Positions 7,325 to 16,500 of a stretch of DNA of 64,000 bases are shown one piece after another. The stretch's first letter is position 1. The number at the start of each line of letters is the position of its first letter. The notes under the pieces were generated by a model. It was not told where the DNA came from. It was given only the letters and a program-made list of their open reading frames with translations, and did no database searches. The translations under genes and the position numbers were made by a program. The DNA lies in NCBI GenBank assembly GCA_902801155.1, contig CADCHG010000002.1, forward strand, positions 1-64,000. Direction: 5' to 3'. This stretch comes from an uncultured Prevotellaceae bacterium (GTDB taxonomy: Bacteria > Bacteroidota > Bacteroidia > Bacteroidales > Bacteroidaceae).

Positions 7325-9658
7325 TTACCAAACATCACATGTTCGTTTAGCCTTACTGTCTTCTGGAGCCTCAGGTATAGGCTGATTATTCACTTTACAG
7401 TTTATAAACGTGCAGTTCTTCGTATTGTGAAGGTAATAAGGCCATTTGGCTGTTTCCACTTTGAAGTTTGTTACCTTGACATCTGTGATTCGTTCTTCCT
7501 CGTTACCTTCATAGAAGATACCAAACTGTGCCGATTTTTCAACGTTGACATTGTTGATGCGGAAGTTCGTGTATCGGGTAGGGAAGTTACCGCCACGATA
7601 ATGCAGATAGTTTGTCTCAAAGCGTAAGGCTGCACCTGCAACCGTATTTATGTTTATTCCGTTGACATATACATTCTCTATATAGCCTCCACGGTCAAGA
7701 TTCGACTTGAATAGAATGCCATTCTTTACATCATCAACCTCAATGTCGCTCATGAAAATGTTCTTCACGCCTCCGCTGATTTCTGAGCCGATACATACGC
7801 CATTGCCTTTGGACTTCATCTTACAGTTGCGGATTACAATATCCTCTGCCGGACGACCTATGCGTCTGCCGTCGGCATCGCGTCCGGACTTCACCGCAAC
7901 GGCATCGTCGCCTGTGTTGAATTCGCAGTTCTCAATGACAACCCTCTTGCTTGACTCTGGACTTATTCCGTCGTTGTTAGGGTAGTTGGAGTCAATCTTT
8001 ACATTATTGATTACAACATCCTCGCAATAAAGTGGATGGATGCACCAGAAGGGACAGTTTTTCAGGGTTATGCCGCTTATGAGAACGCGTGAGCATGAGC
8101 AGAACTCTATGGCGCTAGTACGTAGCTTTGTTCCCTCACCGAAGATACGCTCAGACAGAGGTACGAGTTTGTCGCCCATCTCCCTGAGACGGTTTACATC
8201 GGAAAAATCAGGTGTTTCTCCATTTGTGCCGAGTAGGAAATCTCCTGCATCCTCAATGCTGGTTGTCTTTCCCCATTTTGCCATCTCATGGCCGTTTATA
8301 TCAATTACGGCTGTGCCTTCGCCCGTAATAGCAACGTTCTCCTGATAGTGGGAATGTATCATAGGACAGCGAGAATATACTTCTATACCCTCATATCGGC
8401 TCAATACCACAGGGAGGTATGCATCAGGATTGTCGGTAAATGTCAGGGTTGCGCCATCGCTGAGATGAAGATTCACACCGCTCTTCAGTTCAAGCGGGCC
8501 GTCCATATCGAATTTTCCGGCAGGGATGACGACCATACCGCCACCATCATCCGAACATTCGTCAATGCATTTTTGCAGGTCTGCACGTGTTGCACCTTCA
8601 TTGATTGTTATCCTCTTTCCTTCCTTCGGAAACATTGGCCTACGTGTACTTGCAGCGATGAGGTTCATCTTACGGTCGTCTGAGATATCATTCAGCTTGA
8701 ATTTCTTCTCGTTGATGGTTCGTTGAATCGGACGTATTGTTCCATCCTCGTTATAGAACAGAGAATCACAACTTACAGAACGGCGGTATGCATTGTAATA
8801 CTCAGATGCAAGGATACGACTTATATCCGATGTGTGGTAGAACATATAGTCCTGTCCCTTGTAGTTTACGATGGAACAATGTGTGGTACCGCTGTTTACT
8901 GGTTGCAGTATTACTCCCTGATAGGTATAGGGACCGAGAGGTGAATCGCTTGTGCAGTATGCAATCTCCTGTTTCTTGCCACGACGGAAAGGACTTGTGG
9001 CGTATGTCATATAGTATATGCCATTGCGCTTGTGTACCCATACTGCCTCGAAGAAATCTTGAGCGCCTTTCACTTGTTCAACCTTGCCGTCGAACGAGAT
9101 CATGTCCTCGTTAAGTTTTATTACGTTCACGGTATTCTGACCTACGAAGAGATAGGCCTGACCATCATCATCAATAAACGGACAAGCATCTATGAACATA
9201 CGGTCACACACCACTCCTGGAGTATTCTTCGAGATAAGAGGATGGCCAAGAGGATCATGGAAAGGACCTGCAGGCGAATCAGCTACAGCCACACCTATAT
9301 TCTCCGTGTCGGTAGCATAATAGAAGTAGTATTTGCCGTTACGCTCTATACAGTCGGGGGCCCATGTGCGGGACTTTGCCCATTTAGCATCTTCCAATGG
9401 CTTGTAGATAACACCATGGTCTGTCCATGTCTTCATGTCCGTGGTGCTATATACGTGGAAGTCGTCCATAAGAAAATCCGTGGCATCATCCTTGTCATGA
9501 CTTGGATAAAGCCACAAAGTATCGCCAAACACCCTTGCTGATGGATCTGCGCAATACGTGTGGGTTATGATTGGATTGCCTGACAATGAAGTCTGGGCAA
9601 CGATTATACCACTTGATATCAGAAAGAGAGGAATAAGTGTATATTTTAATATCTTCAT
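7325..9658 (-). CDS. Secreted GH43-GH28 fusion glycosidase, 777 aa
   Basis: After a signal peptide (MKILKYTLIPLFLISSGIIVAQ) comes a GH43 five-bladed propeller (about 25-320) with the expected acids: D38 in CADPSA, an Asp in WAPDCIERNGKYYFYYA and a Glu in DFFEAVWVHKRNGIYYM. A GH28 right-handed beta-helix (about 370-760) follows, with NNDG, GDDAVAVKSGRD and the IGSEISGG region; the usual GHG is GNG here. Together these suggest removal of arabinose/xylose side chains plus cleavage of galacturonan in pectin. Start 9658 was chosen because it opens the signal peptide; the frame runs open to 9775 without it. The two-enzyme architecture is uncommon. Confidence 0.88.
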   Translation of the reverse strand: MKILKYTLIPLFLISSGIIVAQTSLSGNPIITHTYCADPSARVFGDTLWLYPSHDKDDATDFLMDDFHVYSTTDMKTWTDHGVIYKPLEDAKWAKSRTWAPDCIERNGKYYFYYATDTENIGVAVADSPAGPFHDPLGHPLISKNTPGVVCDRMFIDACPFIDDDGQAYLFVGQNTVNVIKLNEDMISFDGKVEQVKGAQDFFEAVWVHKRNGIYYMTYATSPFRRGKKQEIAYCTSDSPLGPYTYQGVILQPVNSGTTHCSIVNYKGQDYMFYHTSDISRILASEYYNAYRRSVSCDSLFYNEDGTIRPIQRTINEKKFKLNDISDDRKMNLIAASTRRPMFPKEGKRITINEGATRADLQKCIDECSDDGGGMVVIPAGKFDMDGPLELKSGVNLHLSDGATLTFTDNPDAYLPVVLSRYEGIEVYSRCPMIHSHYQENVAITGEGTAVIDINGHEMAKWGKTTSIEDAGDFLLGTNGETPDFSDVNRLREMGDKLVPLSERIFGEGTKLRTSAIEFCSCSRVLISGITLKNCPFWCIHPLYCEDVVINNVKIDSNYPNNDGISPESSKRVVIENCEFNTGDDAVAVKSGRDADGRRIGRPAEDIVIRNCKMKSKGNGVCIGSEISGGVKNIFMSDIEVDDVKNGILFKSNLDRGGYIENVYVNGININTVAGAALRFETNYLHYRGGNFPTRYTNFRINNVNVEKSAQFGIFYEGNEEERITDVKVTNFKVETAKWPYYLHNTKNCTFINCKVNNQPIPEAPEDSKAKRTCDVW

Positions 9659-9848
9659 AATGGTATTTTTTTTCGTTTGGTGTTTTTGGTATGATATTTT
9701 GCCACAAAAATAAGAATAAATATCCGTATGACCTAATTTTTTTGGAAAAAAATGCAAAAAAACATCCATTTGCATTAAAAAAGTGGAGTAATTACGTTTT
9801 TTTTTCTTAACTTTGCGCTAAACTATATAACAAACCTATTTAGAAAAG

Positions 9849-11411
9849 ATGTATTGTAAAAAGATTTTTTCAGTATCGCTTCTGTTATTATGTGCCGGCG
9901 TTGGTCTTGCTCAAAATGCAGAAAAAGAGAATGTTGTACGTATTGAGTCCGGTCTTGTGCAGGGATTCAACCATGAGGGGTCTATCGGTTTCCTCGGTAT
10001 TCCATACGCCAAGGTTGAGCGTTTCATGCCGCCTATGCCTGTTGATAAATGGGACACTGTAATGGTTTGCGACCACTGGGGCCCTATGACTATGCAACCT
10101 ACAGGACGTGAGATGTCGAAGGATGAGATGTCAGAGGACTGTTGCGTAATCAATGTTTGGACAACAGACCGCAAGGCAAAGAAACCGGTTATGCTTTGGC
10201 TTCATGGCGGTGGCTTTGATTCTGGCACGTCAGAATGGGATCCTGGTATGAAACTCGCTCAAAAGGATGTTGTCTCTGTCAGCATCAACCATCGTCTTAA
10301 CATTCTCGGTTTCCTCGACCTTTCTGCTTGTTCTCCAAAGTACAAGTATTCTGCTAATGTCGGAATGATGGATGTTGTTGCAGCCTTGAAGTGGATTCGT
10401 AATAACATTGCACAGTTTGGCGGTGATCCGAATAATGTAACTGTCTTCGGAGAATCTGGTGGCGGTGGAAAGGTCGGTACTCTTTTGTGTATGCCAGATG
10501 CGAAGGACCTTTTCCATAAGGCTATCATTCTTAGCGGAACAATCCTCAATGTGAACACGAAGGAGATGAGTGAATCCCTTGGCAAGGCTGTACTTGCAGA
10601 ACTTGGTATCTCAAATGATAATATCGATAAAATAAAGGATGTGCCTTACAAAGAACTTTATGCTGCTGGACAGCGTGCTATGGGTAAGAGCATCGGCACA
10701 CGTAAGCCTGGTACGCCAATGATGTGGGGCTTCGGTCCTTCACCTGACGGAGAGATTCTCATGCAACAGCCTTTCCAACCGGGATTCTCGTCATTCTCAG
10801 ACAGTAAGCCAATTCTTATCGGTACAACATTTAATGAGCTCCAGCGACTTACATACGATAAGCCTGTGACTTTGGAAGAGGCTCGTCAGCAACTTTTGCC
10901 AGTTTTCGGCAATCGTACAGATGAATATATCAAGGCATTCGACGAGGCTTGGCCAAAGCATTCTCCAAACGACTTGCTTTCAATCGACCGTCTTTTCCGT
11001 CCAAAGACAATCATCACGGCCGACTATATCTCTGCCAATCGTCCTGCACCTACCTATATGTATATGTTCACATGGAAATCGCCTGTGCATCAAGGCTCTG
11101 TTCACGGACATGAATTGAAGTTTGTGTTCAACACCTTGCATCGTGCCGGTCGTGACCTTCCGAATCCAACAGCTGATGATCAAAAACTTGCAGATATAAT
11201 GAGCACCGTATGGTCAAACTTCGCTCATACAGGCAATCCTAATGCTAAGGGACTTCCTGCTTGGAAACCATATACCGCTGATAATGGTGAGATGATGATC
11301 TTTGACTACAACTGCTATCTGCGTCATAATCCTGATCGTAAGCTTGAGGAAATAATTGATGACTGCTGTTTCCAACAACTCAAGGAATTTAGGGCAAAAC
11401 AAAATAAGTAA
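9849..11411 (+). CDS. Secreted type B carboxylesterase, 520 aa
   Basis: A signal peptide (MYCKKIFSVSLLLLCAGVGLAQ) is followed by a full alpha/beta-hydrolase of the carboxylesterase type B family. The oxyanion loop is LHGGGFDSG, and the nucleophile elbow FGESGGGGK places the catalytic serine at S203. The general base His is probably in VHGHELKFVF near residue 420. Members in polysaccharide loci often remove acetyl or feruloyl esters. A -7 box (TAACTTTG, 9808-9815) lies 33 bp upstream. It is divergent from the GH43-GH28 gene, so the two may be co-regulated. Confidence 0.88.
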   Translation: MYCKKIFSVSLLLLCAGVGLAQNAEKENVVRIESGLVQGFNHEGSIGFLGIPYAKVERFMPPMPVDKWDTVMVCDHWGPMTMQPTGREMSKDEMSEDCCVINVWTTDRKAKKPVMLWLHGGGFDSGTSEWDPGMKLAQKDVVSVSINHRLNILGFLDLSACSPKYKYSANVGMMDVVAALKWIRNNIAQFGGDPNNVTVFGESGGGGKVGTLLCMPDAKDLFHKAIILSGTILNVNTKEMSESLGKAVLAELGISNDNIDKIKDVPYKELYAAGQRAMGKSIGTRKPGTPMMWGFGPSPDGEILMQQPFQPGFSSFSDSKPILIGTTFNELQRLTYDKPVTLEEARQQLLPVFGNRTDEYIKAFDEAWPKHSPNDLLSIDRLFRPKTIITADYISANRPAPTYMYMFTWKSPVHQGSVHGHELKFVFNTLHRAGRDLPNPTADDQKLADIMSTVWSNFAHTGNPNAKGLPAWKPYTADNGEMMIFDYNCYLRHNPDRKLEEIIDDCCFQQLKEFRAKQNK

Positions 11412-11413
11412 TA

Positions 11414-12001
11414 ATGAGTAACGAAACTGCATTAGGCTCTCCGTCTCCTTTCCCCATTACGGGGGAAGGGTCGGGGATAGGGGTTATTTCTCCCCGTCAA
11501 GAAGCCGTGCTCTCGTATCTTCGGGAGCACGATATTCCTTTTGAATGTTATAATCATCCAGAAGGCAAGACCATAGAGGAAGCAAAGCGTTGGTGGAAGG
11601 ATGATGGTAGTGTGCATTGTAAGAATATCTTTATGCGCAACCATAAGGGTAATAAGCATTATCTCATCTGCTACCATTGCGACCATGATTTTGACATCCA
11701 TGACCTTGAGGCCCGTTTAAAGGCTACGCTTCAAGCTCAAGGATTACCTTCTTGTGGCAAGCTTAGCTTTGCATCTCCAGAGCGTATGATGAAATATCTC
11801 GGTCTTGAACCTGGAAGCGTATCTCCATTCGGACTAATCAACGATGCTGAACACCACGTTCATCTCTTCCTTGATGCTTGTCTCAAGGATGCAGAAACTC
11901 TCAGCTTTCACCCTAATGACTGTCGGGGTACTGTCGTTATCCGTCGAGAGGATTTCGAGAGATACCTAAAGATTGTGGGGAATAGTTATGAGTATATTTG
12001 A
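11414..12001 (+). CDS. ProX/YbaK-like prolyl-tRNA editing protein, 195 aa
   Basis: YbaK/ProX domains hydrolyse mischarged aminoacyl-tRNA (Ala- or Cys-tRNA-Pro). The domain spans about residues 28-195 (VLSYLREHDIPFECYNHPEGKT..., HCKNIFMRNHKGNKHYLIC), including the conserved Lys region. The first ~27 residues (GSPSPFPITGEGSGIG) are a translated palindromic repeat at 11433-11490, not part of the fold. The gene starts 2 bp after the esterase stop, so they are probably co-transcribed although functionally unrelated. An internal start after the repeat is not obvious. Confidence 0.82.
   Translation: MSNETALGSPSPFPITGEGSGIGVISPRQEAVLSYLREHDIPFECYNHPEGKTIEEAKRWWKDDGSVHCKNIFMRNHKGNKHYLICYHCDHDFDIHDLEARLKATLQAQGLPSCGKLSFASPERMMKYLGLEPGSVSPFGLINDAEHHVHLFLDACLKDAETLSFHPNDCRGTVVIRREDFERYLKIVGNSYEYI
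11433..11490. repeat. Palindromic G/C-rich element inside the ProX-like gene
   Basis: Stem CCTTTCCCC (11447-11455) / GGGGAAGGG (11462-11470) inside an ORF. It resembles the elements at 12003-12060, 32331-32354 and 33754-33833. Confidence 0.7.
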
Positions 12002-12002
12002 C

Positions 12003-12141
12003 CTACCCAGTCCCTCCCCAAAGGAGGGGGCCTCCCCCCTTACCCCCTCAAGGGGGAGTAGTTAGTCTTTCTAATCATGGAGGAACTCATTTGAGCGTTT
12101 TTTACTATAAAACATCCTTCCCTTGGGGAAGGCTTGGTTAG
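12003..12141. repeat. Palindromic elements between convergent genes
   Basis: 12003-12060 holds stacked C-run/G-run palindromes, including CCCCCTCAAGGGGGAG. 12114-12141 holds CATCCTTCCC-ttggGGAAGGCTTGGTTAGG, nearly identical to the copies at 33754-33833. The second element abuts the stop codon of the oxidoreductase at 12145. Confidence 0.7.
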
Positions 12142-12144
12142 GTC

Positions 12145-13116
12145 TTAATCCATCGGATACCTCACTCCCCATTCCTTTCTCAACTCATCCATCTGTTTCA
12201 TGATTGAAAGGGTTTCCTCATGAGGCATCATTGGGGATTCAAGCAATCCTTGCTCTATACAACGCTTGCACTCAAACACCTGATACTCATAACCGGTAAC
12301 CATATCCTCGGGCTTTTTGTAGGTTGCCACGAGTTCATAATTACGATATACCTCGACAAGTTCAGGACAGTTTACATTATCAACACGGATATAACCATCC
12401 ACACCGCTTATAATACCTTGTCTATCATTAAGACACAAGGCTCCAGATTGCAGATTTGCCATCTTTCCATCTGCGTATGATAAGGAGATACACTCATGCA
12501 TATCCATTCCTGTAGGACCAATATGCACATTCGTAACGGTACGCTTTATGTCTGTGCCGAAATACATTCTTGCGAAGTTCAGACAGTAAACTCCAAGGTC
12601 GAGTAGGGCACCGCCACAAAGTTCAGGTCTTACAATTCTCTCTTTATGCTCCATCATATAGCAGAGTGTGGCAGTCAATATTCTTGGCTCACCTATAATG
12701 CCACTTTGCATAATCTCCTTAACCTTATGTGAAAGAGGCATATAACGTGTCCATATAGCTTCTGTGATGAATAGGTTCTTCTGCTTTGCAAGAGCAAGAA
12801 GTTCCTCGGCCTCATGTGCATTTGCCGTAAAAGCCTTTTCTACCAGACAAGGCTTTCCATGCTCTAAGGCGAGTCGTGTATGCTCATAGTGATGTGAATG
12901 AGGAGTTGCGATGTAGATTAGATCCACATTATTGTCACTCACAAGTTCCTCATACGAGCCGTATGCCTTGGGTATTGACCACTTTTGTGCGAAATCCCTT
13001 GCTTTTTCAATGCTGCGTGATGCTATTGCGTAAACCTCGCAATCCTGAGGCTTTGCTTGAAGTGATAATGCCATCTTCTCTGCAATCCATCCTGCACCTA
13101 TAATTCCGATTTTCAT
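12145..13116 (-). CDS. Gfo/Idh/MocA family oxidoreductase, 323 aa
   Basis: An N-terminal Rossmann fold with IGIIGAGWIAEKMA (residues 3-16) binds NAD(P). The EKA form of the family's EKP motif is in CLVEKAFTANAHEAEEL (about 91-107). The second domain (about 120-320) is the usual beta-sheet substrate domain. The closest subgroup by motif is the trans-1,2-dihydrobenzenediol dehydrogenase-like group. It probably oxidises or reduces a sugar or cyclitol in the cytoplasm; the substrate cannot be told. It is convergent with the ProX-like gene. Confidence 0.88.
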   Translation of the reverse strand: MKIGIIGAGWIAEKMALSLQAKPQDCEVYAIASRSIEKARDFAQKWSIPKAYGSYEELVSDNNVDLIYIATPHSHHYEHTRLALEHGKPCLVEKAFTANAHEAEELLALAKQKNLFITEAIWTRYMPLSHKVKEIMQSGIIGEPRILTATLCYMMEHKERIVRPELCGGALLDLGVYCLNFARMYFGTDIKRTVTNVHIGPTGMDMHECISLSYADGKMANLQSGALCLNDRQGIISGVDGYIRVDNVNCPELVEVYRNYELVATYKKPEDMVTGYEYQVFECKRCIEQGLLESPMMPHEETLSIMKQMDELRKEWGVRYPMD

Positions 13117-13361
13117 AATGATGTTAAAATTTTTTTGATCCTTGTTATAATAATTTTTTCCGAAAAAACTCTGTATCTCTTTCCTGTTTCTGGGATGATT
13201 TTATAAGGAATAGATCAGTAGATGATGCAAATATAGCGTATTTTCTGGACTTGAAAGAATTTTTTGTAATAAATCGTCTAAAAATCTTCTCAGTTTCAGA
13301 ATTTTGTTGTAATTTTACACTCGATAATGAATTTTCAATCTTTAATTTTCAATTGACGTAA

Positions 13362-14516
13362 ATGAACCGTATTCTATTACTCCTAGCAACATTGGCTATT
13401 GTAATGCCAAATGTAAGTTGTGCCCAAACCACAGAATCTCATAGTCTTCCAAATCCTCTTAAATGGGAAAAGAAAAGTGGCGAGGTAAGTAATCTCACCG
13501 AATGGAACGAGCGTCGTAACGAAATCTCAAGTCTTATCCAACAGCATGAGATTGGCATTATTCCAGAGGTGAAGCGCGACCAGATTAAGGCTCGCATGGA
13601 TAACGACACCCTCTTCGTCACCATTACCGTTGGTAAGGAATCGCTCACACTCTCTTCACATATCAAGTACCCAAAGACGGGTTCTGCGCCTTATCCTTTG
13701 CTGATAGGCAGTAGTCGTATATCCCTTCCTGATACCCTGCTTAATCCTCTTCCGCTTGCCCGTATGAATTATAATGAGCGTCAGGTAAACGGCTATTCAC
13801 AGTTCCGTGGAGATACCTGCCGAACCAACTATGGTTTTGTGCGTCTCTATCCCGAACTCATTGATAATGGAGCATATAGCATGTGGGCATGGGGATTTCA
13901 GCGTATCATTGACGGCTTGGAGATTCTTGGCCCTGAGGTTACAAAGATTGACACAAAGCATATCGGTGTAACGGGATGTTCGTATGCCGGTAAGATGGCA
14001 CTCTTCTGTGGAGCCTTCGACCCTCGTGTAGCTCTTACCATAGCACAGGAGCCAGGAGGTGGTGGTGCTGCCGCTTGGCGTGTGTCGCATACCATTGATG
14101 GTGTTGAGGATCTTGACAGAACCGACTATCATTGGTTCAAGCATAGTCTCAAGGAGCAATTTCATGGCGATAGCGTCTATCAGTTGCCATACGACCATCA
14201 TGAGTTATGCGCCCTCGTATGTCCTCGTGCTTTCCTTATGCTTGGTAACACCGACTACAAATGGCTTGCCGATGAGTCTGGCTATGTATCTGTAAATGCC
14301 GCTATGAGAGTATGGGAGCGTTTCGGTATTGCTGACCGTATGGGTTATTCTATAAACGGAAATCATCCACATTGTCAGTTGCCAGAAGAGCAATTCCCAG
14401 AGGTTCTTGCCTTCATAAACCGTTTCCTATTTGAGAAACCAGTCAGCACAGCAGGCATTCGCAAGGCTGAAAAGTTTGAAGGAAAGGTGGATTTGAAGAA
14501 GTGGATTCGCTTCTAA
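13362..14516 (+). CDS. CE15 glucuronoyl esterase, secreted, 384 aa
   Basis: CE15 enzymes cleave the ester between glucuronic acid of xylan and lignin alcohols. A signal peptide ending NVSCAQ precedes an alpha/beta hydrolase with the diagnostic nucleophile motif GVTGCSYAGK (serine S207) and AQEPGGGGAAAWRVS just downstream. The catalytic His is probably in NGNHPHCQLP (about 337-346). A lipoprotein reading (cysteine in VSC) is possible. It lies alone on the plus strand with a weak -7-like box about 45 bp upstream. It fits a xylan/pectin theme with GH43, GH3 and SGNH proteins. Confidence 0.85.
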   Translation: MNRILLLLATLAIVMPNVSCAQTTESHSLPNPLKWEKKSGEVSNLTEWNERRNEISSLIQQHEIGIIPEVKRDQIKARMDNDTLFVTITVGKESLTLSSHIKYPKTGSAPYPLLIGSSRISLPDTLLNPLPLARMNYNERQVNGYSQFRGDTCRTNYGFVRLYPELIDNGAYSMWAWGFQRIIDGLEILGPEVTKIDTKHIGVTGCSYAGKMALFCGAFDPRVALTIAQEPGGGGAAAWRVSHTIDGVEDLDRTDYHWFKHSLKEQFHGDSVYQLPYDHHELCALVCPRAFLMLGNTDYKWLADESGYVSVNAAMRVWERFGIADRMGYSINGNHPHCQLPEEQFPEVLAFINRFLFEKPVSTAGIRKAEKFEGKVDLKKWIRF

Positions 14517-14603
14517 TATAACTTACAACTCACGTTAAATAATTTAAAGGCTGCCTGCTGCAAATCTCCATTCTGTTTAATCCTATTCTTCCTCCCAAGC
14601 AAA

Positions 14604-14713
14604 TCCTATGTAACTCCTATATACCTCCTATGATCCTATAGTTCTGGAACGGACTTACAACGGACCTAGAACGGACTTACAACGGACTTGAAACGGAGGT
14701 AGAACGGACCTGT
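14604..14713. repeat. 11-bp periodic array, ten consecutive units
   Basis: Ten 11-mers run without a gap: TCCTATGTAAC, TCCTATATACC, TCCTATGATCC, the centre TATAGTTCTGG, then six units beginning AACGGA (AACGGACTTAC twice, AACGGACCTAG, AACGGACTTGA, AACGGAGGTAG, AACGGACCTGT). It lies just before the first GGTAAC unit. Confidence 0.8.
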
Positions 14714-14726
14714 ATAGGTGTGTGTG

Positions 14727-14890
14727 TTTGGTAACAGTTACTATGTTACCATTTGTCTCCGGGGAGTCTTTATCTTTCCCTGATTTTGGTTTACAGTAAT
14801 AGTTGTTATTATACTGCATTCGTTGACATCATACCAGACAGAGACGACATCACACGAAAAGGGAAAGGTAACATAGTAACTGTTACTAAA
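14727..14890. repeat. GGTAAC unit 1 (24-nt inverted ends)
   Basis: The 24-nt ends at 14727-14750 (starting TTTGGTAACAG) and 14867-14890 are inverted copies with one mismatch. Each end is itself nearly palindromic (GGTAACA...TGTTACC). It is followed by the small hairpin GGGGACTATCCCC and a long A/T hairpin (14922-14960). The interior contains GTTGACATCATACCAGACAG. Confidence 0.8.
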
Positions 14891-14991
14891 TAAGGGGACT
14901 ATCCCCATACATCCTAAAGGTCTTATTATATAAATAAATTTTATTTATATATATAATAAGCATTATAAAGTAATCTTTCCGGGTGTGTGTG

Positions 14992-15148
14992 TTTGGTAAC
15001 TGATACTATGTTACCATTTGTTTCTGAGTGTCTTTGCCAGATTTAGGTATACAGTTTTAGTTGTTATTATACTGCATTTGTTGACATCATACCAGACAGG
15101 GGTGGTATCACACGAAAAAGGAAAGGTAACATAGTATCTGTTACCAAA
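14992..15148. repeat. GGTAAC unit 2, plus an orphan left end at 15235-15258
   Basis: Ends at 14992-15015 and 15125-15148, with an interior very like that of unit 1. A single left end recurs near 15235-15258 without a right partner. Between unit 1 and unit 2 a T-to-A change in the left end is matched by A-to-T in the right end. Confidence 0.78.
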
Positions 15149-15308
15149 TAAGGGGACTATCCCCTACATTCTTTAAATGTCTTATTATGTATAATCATTA
15201 TTTGGCAACGCTTCGAGGCTGTGTTGGGTAACTGATATTATGTTACCATTTGTTGATTGATGGTTCGTCCATTCTGTGTTTTATGTCTTCAAAAATTCAT
15301 GTAACTTC

Positions 15309-15340
15309 TTTGGATATCTCGTGATTATTTAGTAACTTTG
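15309..15340 (+). promoter_or_regulatory. Consensus promoter of the DUF418 gene
   Basis: TTTG 15309-15312, 20-bp spacer, TAACTTTG 15333-15340; the gene starts 37 bp further on. Confidence 0.8.
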
Positions 15341-15377
15341 CATTCAGAAAATCAAAATCTAAACAATAAATAATTGC

Positions 15378-16496
15378 ATGTATAAAACAAAAGGTCTTCC
15401 CAATACACGTATTGAGATAGCAGATGCTCTGCGTGGTATTGCTGTGATGGGTATTATAATATTTCATTGTCTGGAGAACTTCAACATCTTTCTTGATGAC
15501 AAGTCTATGGCTTTGCCAACTGATGCTACAGTCTTTTCTGTGTGTGAAGTTCTGCTTTCAAGCAAGATGTATGGAATATTTGCCATGCTCTTTGGCGTGA
15601 GCTTCTTTATAATGCGAGATAATCAGGAACAGAAGGGTTGGGACTTCTCTCTGCGCTTTGTGTGGCGAATGGTGTTGCTATTCATCATTGGATTAATCAA
15701 TATCTTCTTCTATAATGGTGATATACTAACTTCTTATGCATCAATAGGTTTGCTGATGATTCCTGCCGGCTATCTATCTACAAGATGGCTGTGGGCTATC
15801 ACCATATTCCTTCTAGCACAGCCTGTTGAAATATACAGCCTAGTGTCTGGATGGAGGTTCCCGGAAGATGAACTTTGGGCAGAATGTGCTAAAATAACAG
15901 AAGCGAACATTAACGGTTCGTTCTGGGAGTCAGGAATAACAAACGTGCGTATAGCTTATGTTGCAAATCTGGCTTGGGCTTTGTGGGCTGGTCGTCTGAC
16001 ACAGACACTTGCATTCTTCTATCTCGGAATACTCGTAGGTCGTCATCGCCTGTTCTATAACGAGGGTAATAACCTTCGTATATGGCTCTGGGTGCTGATT
16101 ATATGTTTCCCGCTATGCCTCATTGGCTCTTTCGTGGATATGGGCAGGTTCAGCGTATGGACAAAGCCTATTACGAATATGCTGATATTGTTCTCTGAGG
16201 TGTCTGCCATAGTGCTTCTGTGGTATCGTTGGAAGCCTTTCTGCAAGATTCTCGGTAATGTATGCTTCTTCGGAAGAATGAGTCTATCAAACTATCTCAT
16301 GCAGTCTGTATTCGGCTCAGTTCTGTTCTATGGATGGGGCTTCAAACTCTGTGATGACCTTGGTGCAACGTGGTCGCTTTTGGTCGGAATAATCATGATT
16401 ACCATTCAGATTATCATTCTGAAGCAATGGGACAAGAATCATCAACGTGGACCTATGGAGGCTCTTTGGCGTAAGGCAACTTGGATTAAATTATAA
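15378..16496 (+). CDS. DUF418/YeiB-like multi-pass membrane protein, 372 aa
   Basis: The N-terminus carries the family hallmark IEIADALRGIAVMGI, followed by about ten hydrophobic helices. The family sits in the inner membrane and is related to acyltransferase-like membrane proteins; the biochemical role is not established. The gene has a consensus promoter and is followed after 4 bp by the DUF1593 gene, so the two form an operon. Confidence 0.85.
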   Translation: MYKTKGLPNTRIEIADALRGIAVMGIIIFHCLENFNIFLDDKSMALPTDATVFSVCEVLLSSKMYGIFAMLFGVSFFIMRDNQEQKGWDFSLRFVWRMVLLFIIGLINIFFYNGDILTSYASIGLLMIPAGYLSTRWLWAITIFLLAQPVEIYSLVSGWRFPEDELWAECAKITEANINGSFWESGITNVRIAYVANLAWALWAGRLTQTLAFFYLGILVGRHRLFYNEGNNLRIWLWVLIICFPLCLIGSFVDMGRFSVWTKPITNMLILFSEVSAIVLLWYRWKPFCKILGNVCFFGRMSLSNYLMQSVFGSVLFYGWGFKLCDDLGATWSLLVGIIMITIQIIILKQWDKNHQRGPMEALWRKATWIKL

Positions 16497-16500
16497 TCTT

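Noticed and set aside
14727..15148. Insertion sequence or riboswitch at the GGTAAC units
   Set aside because: No transposase ORF, and no match to a riboswitch core that I recognise; recorded as repeats only.
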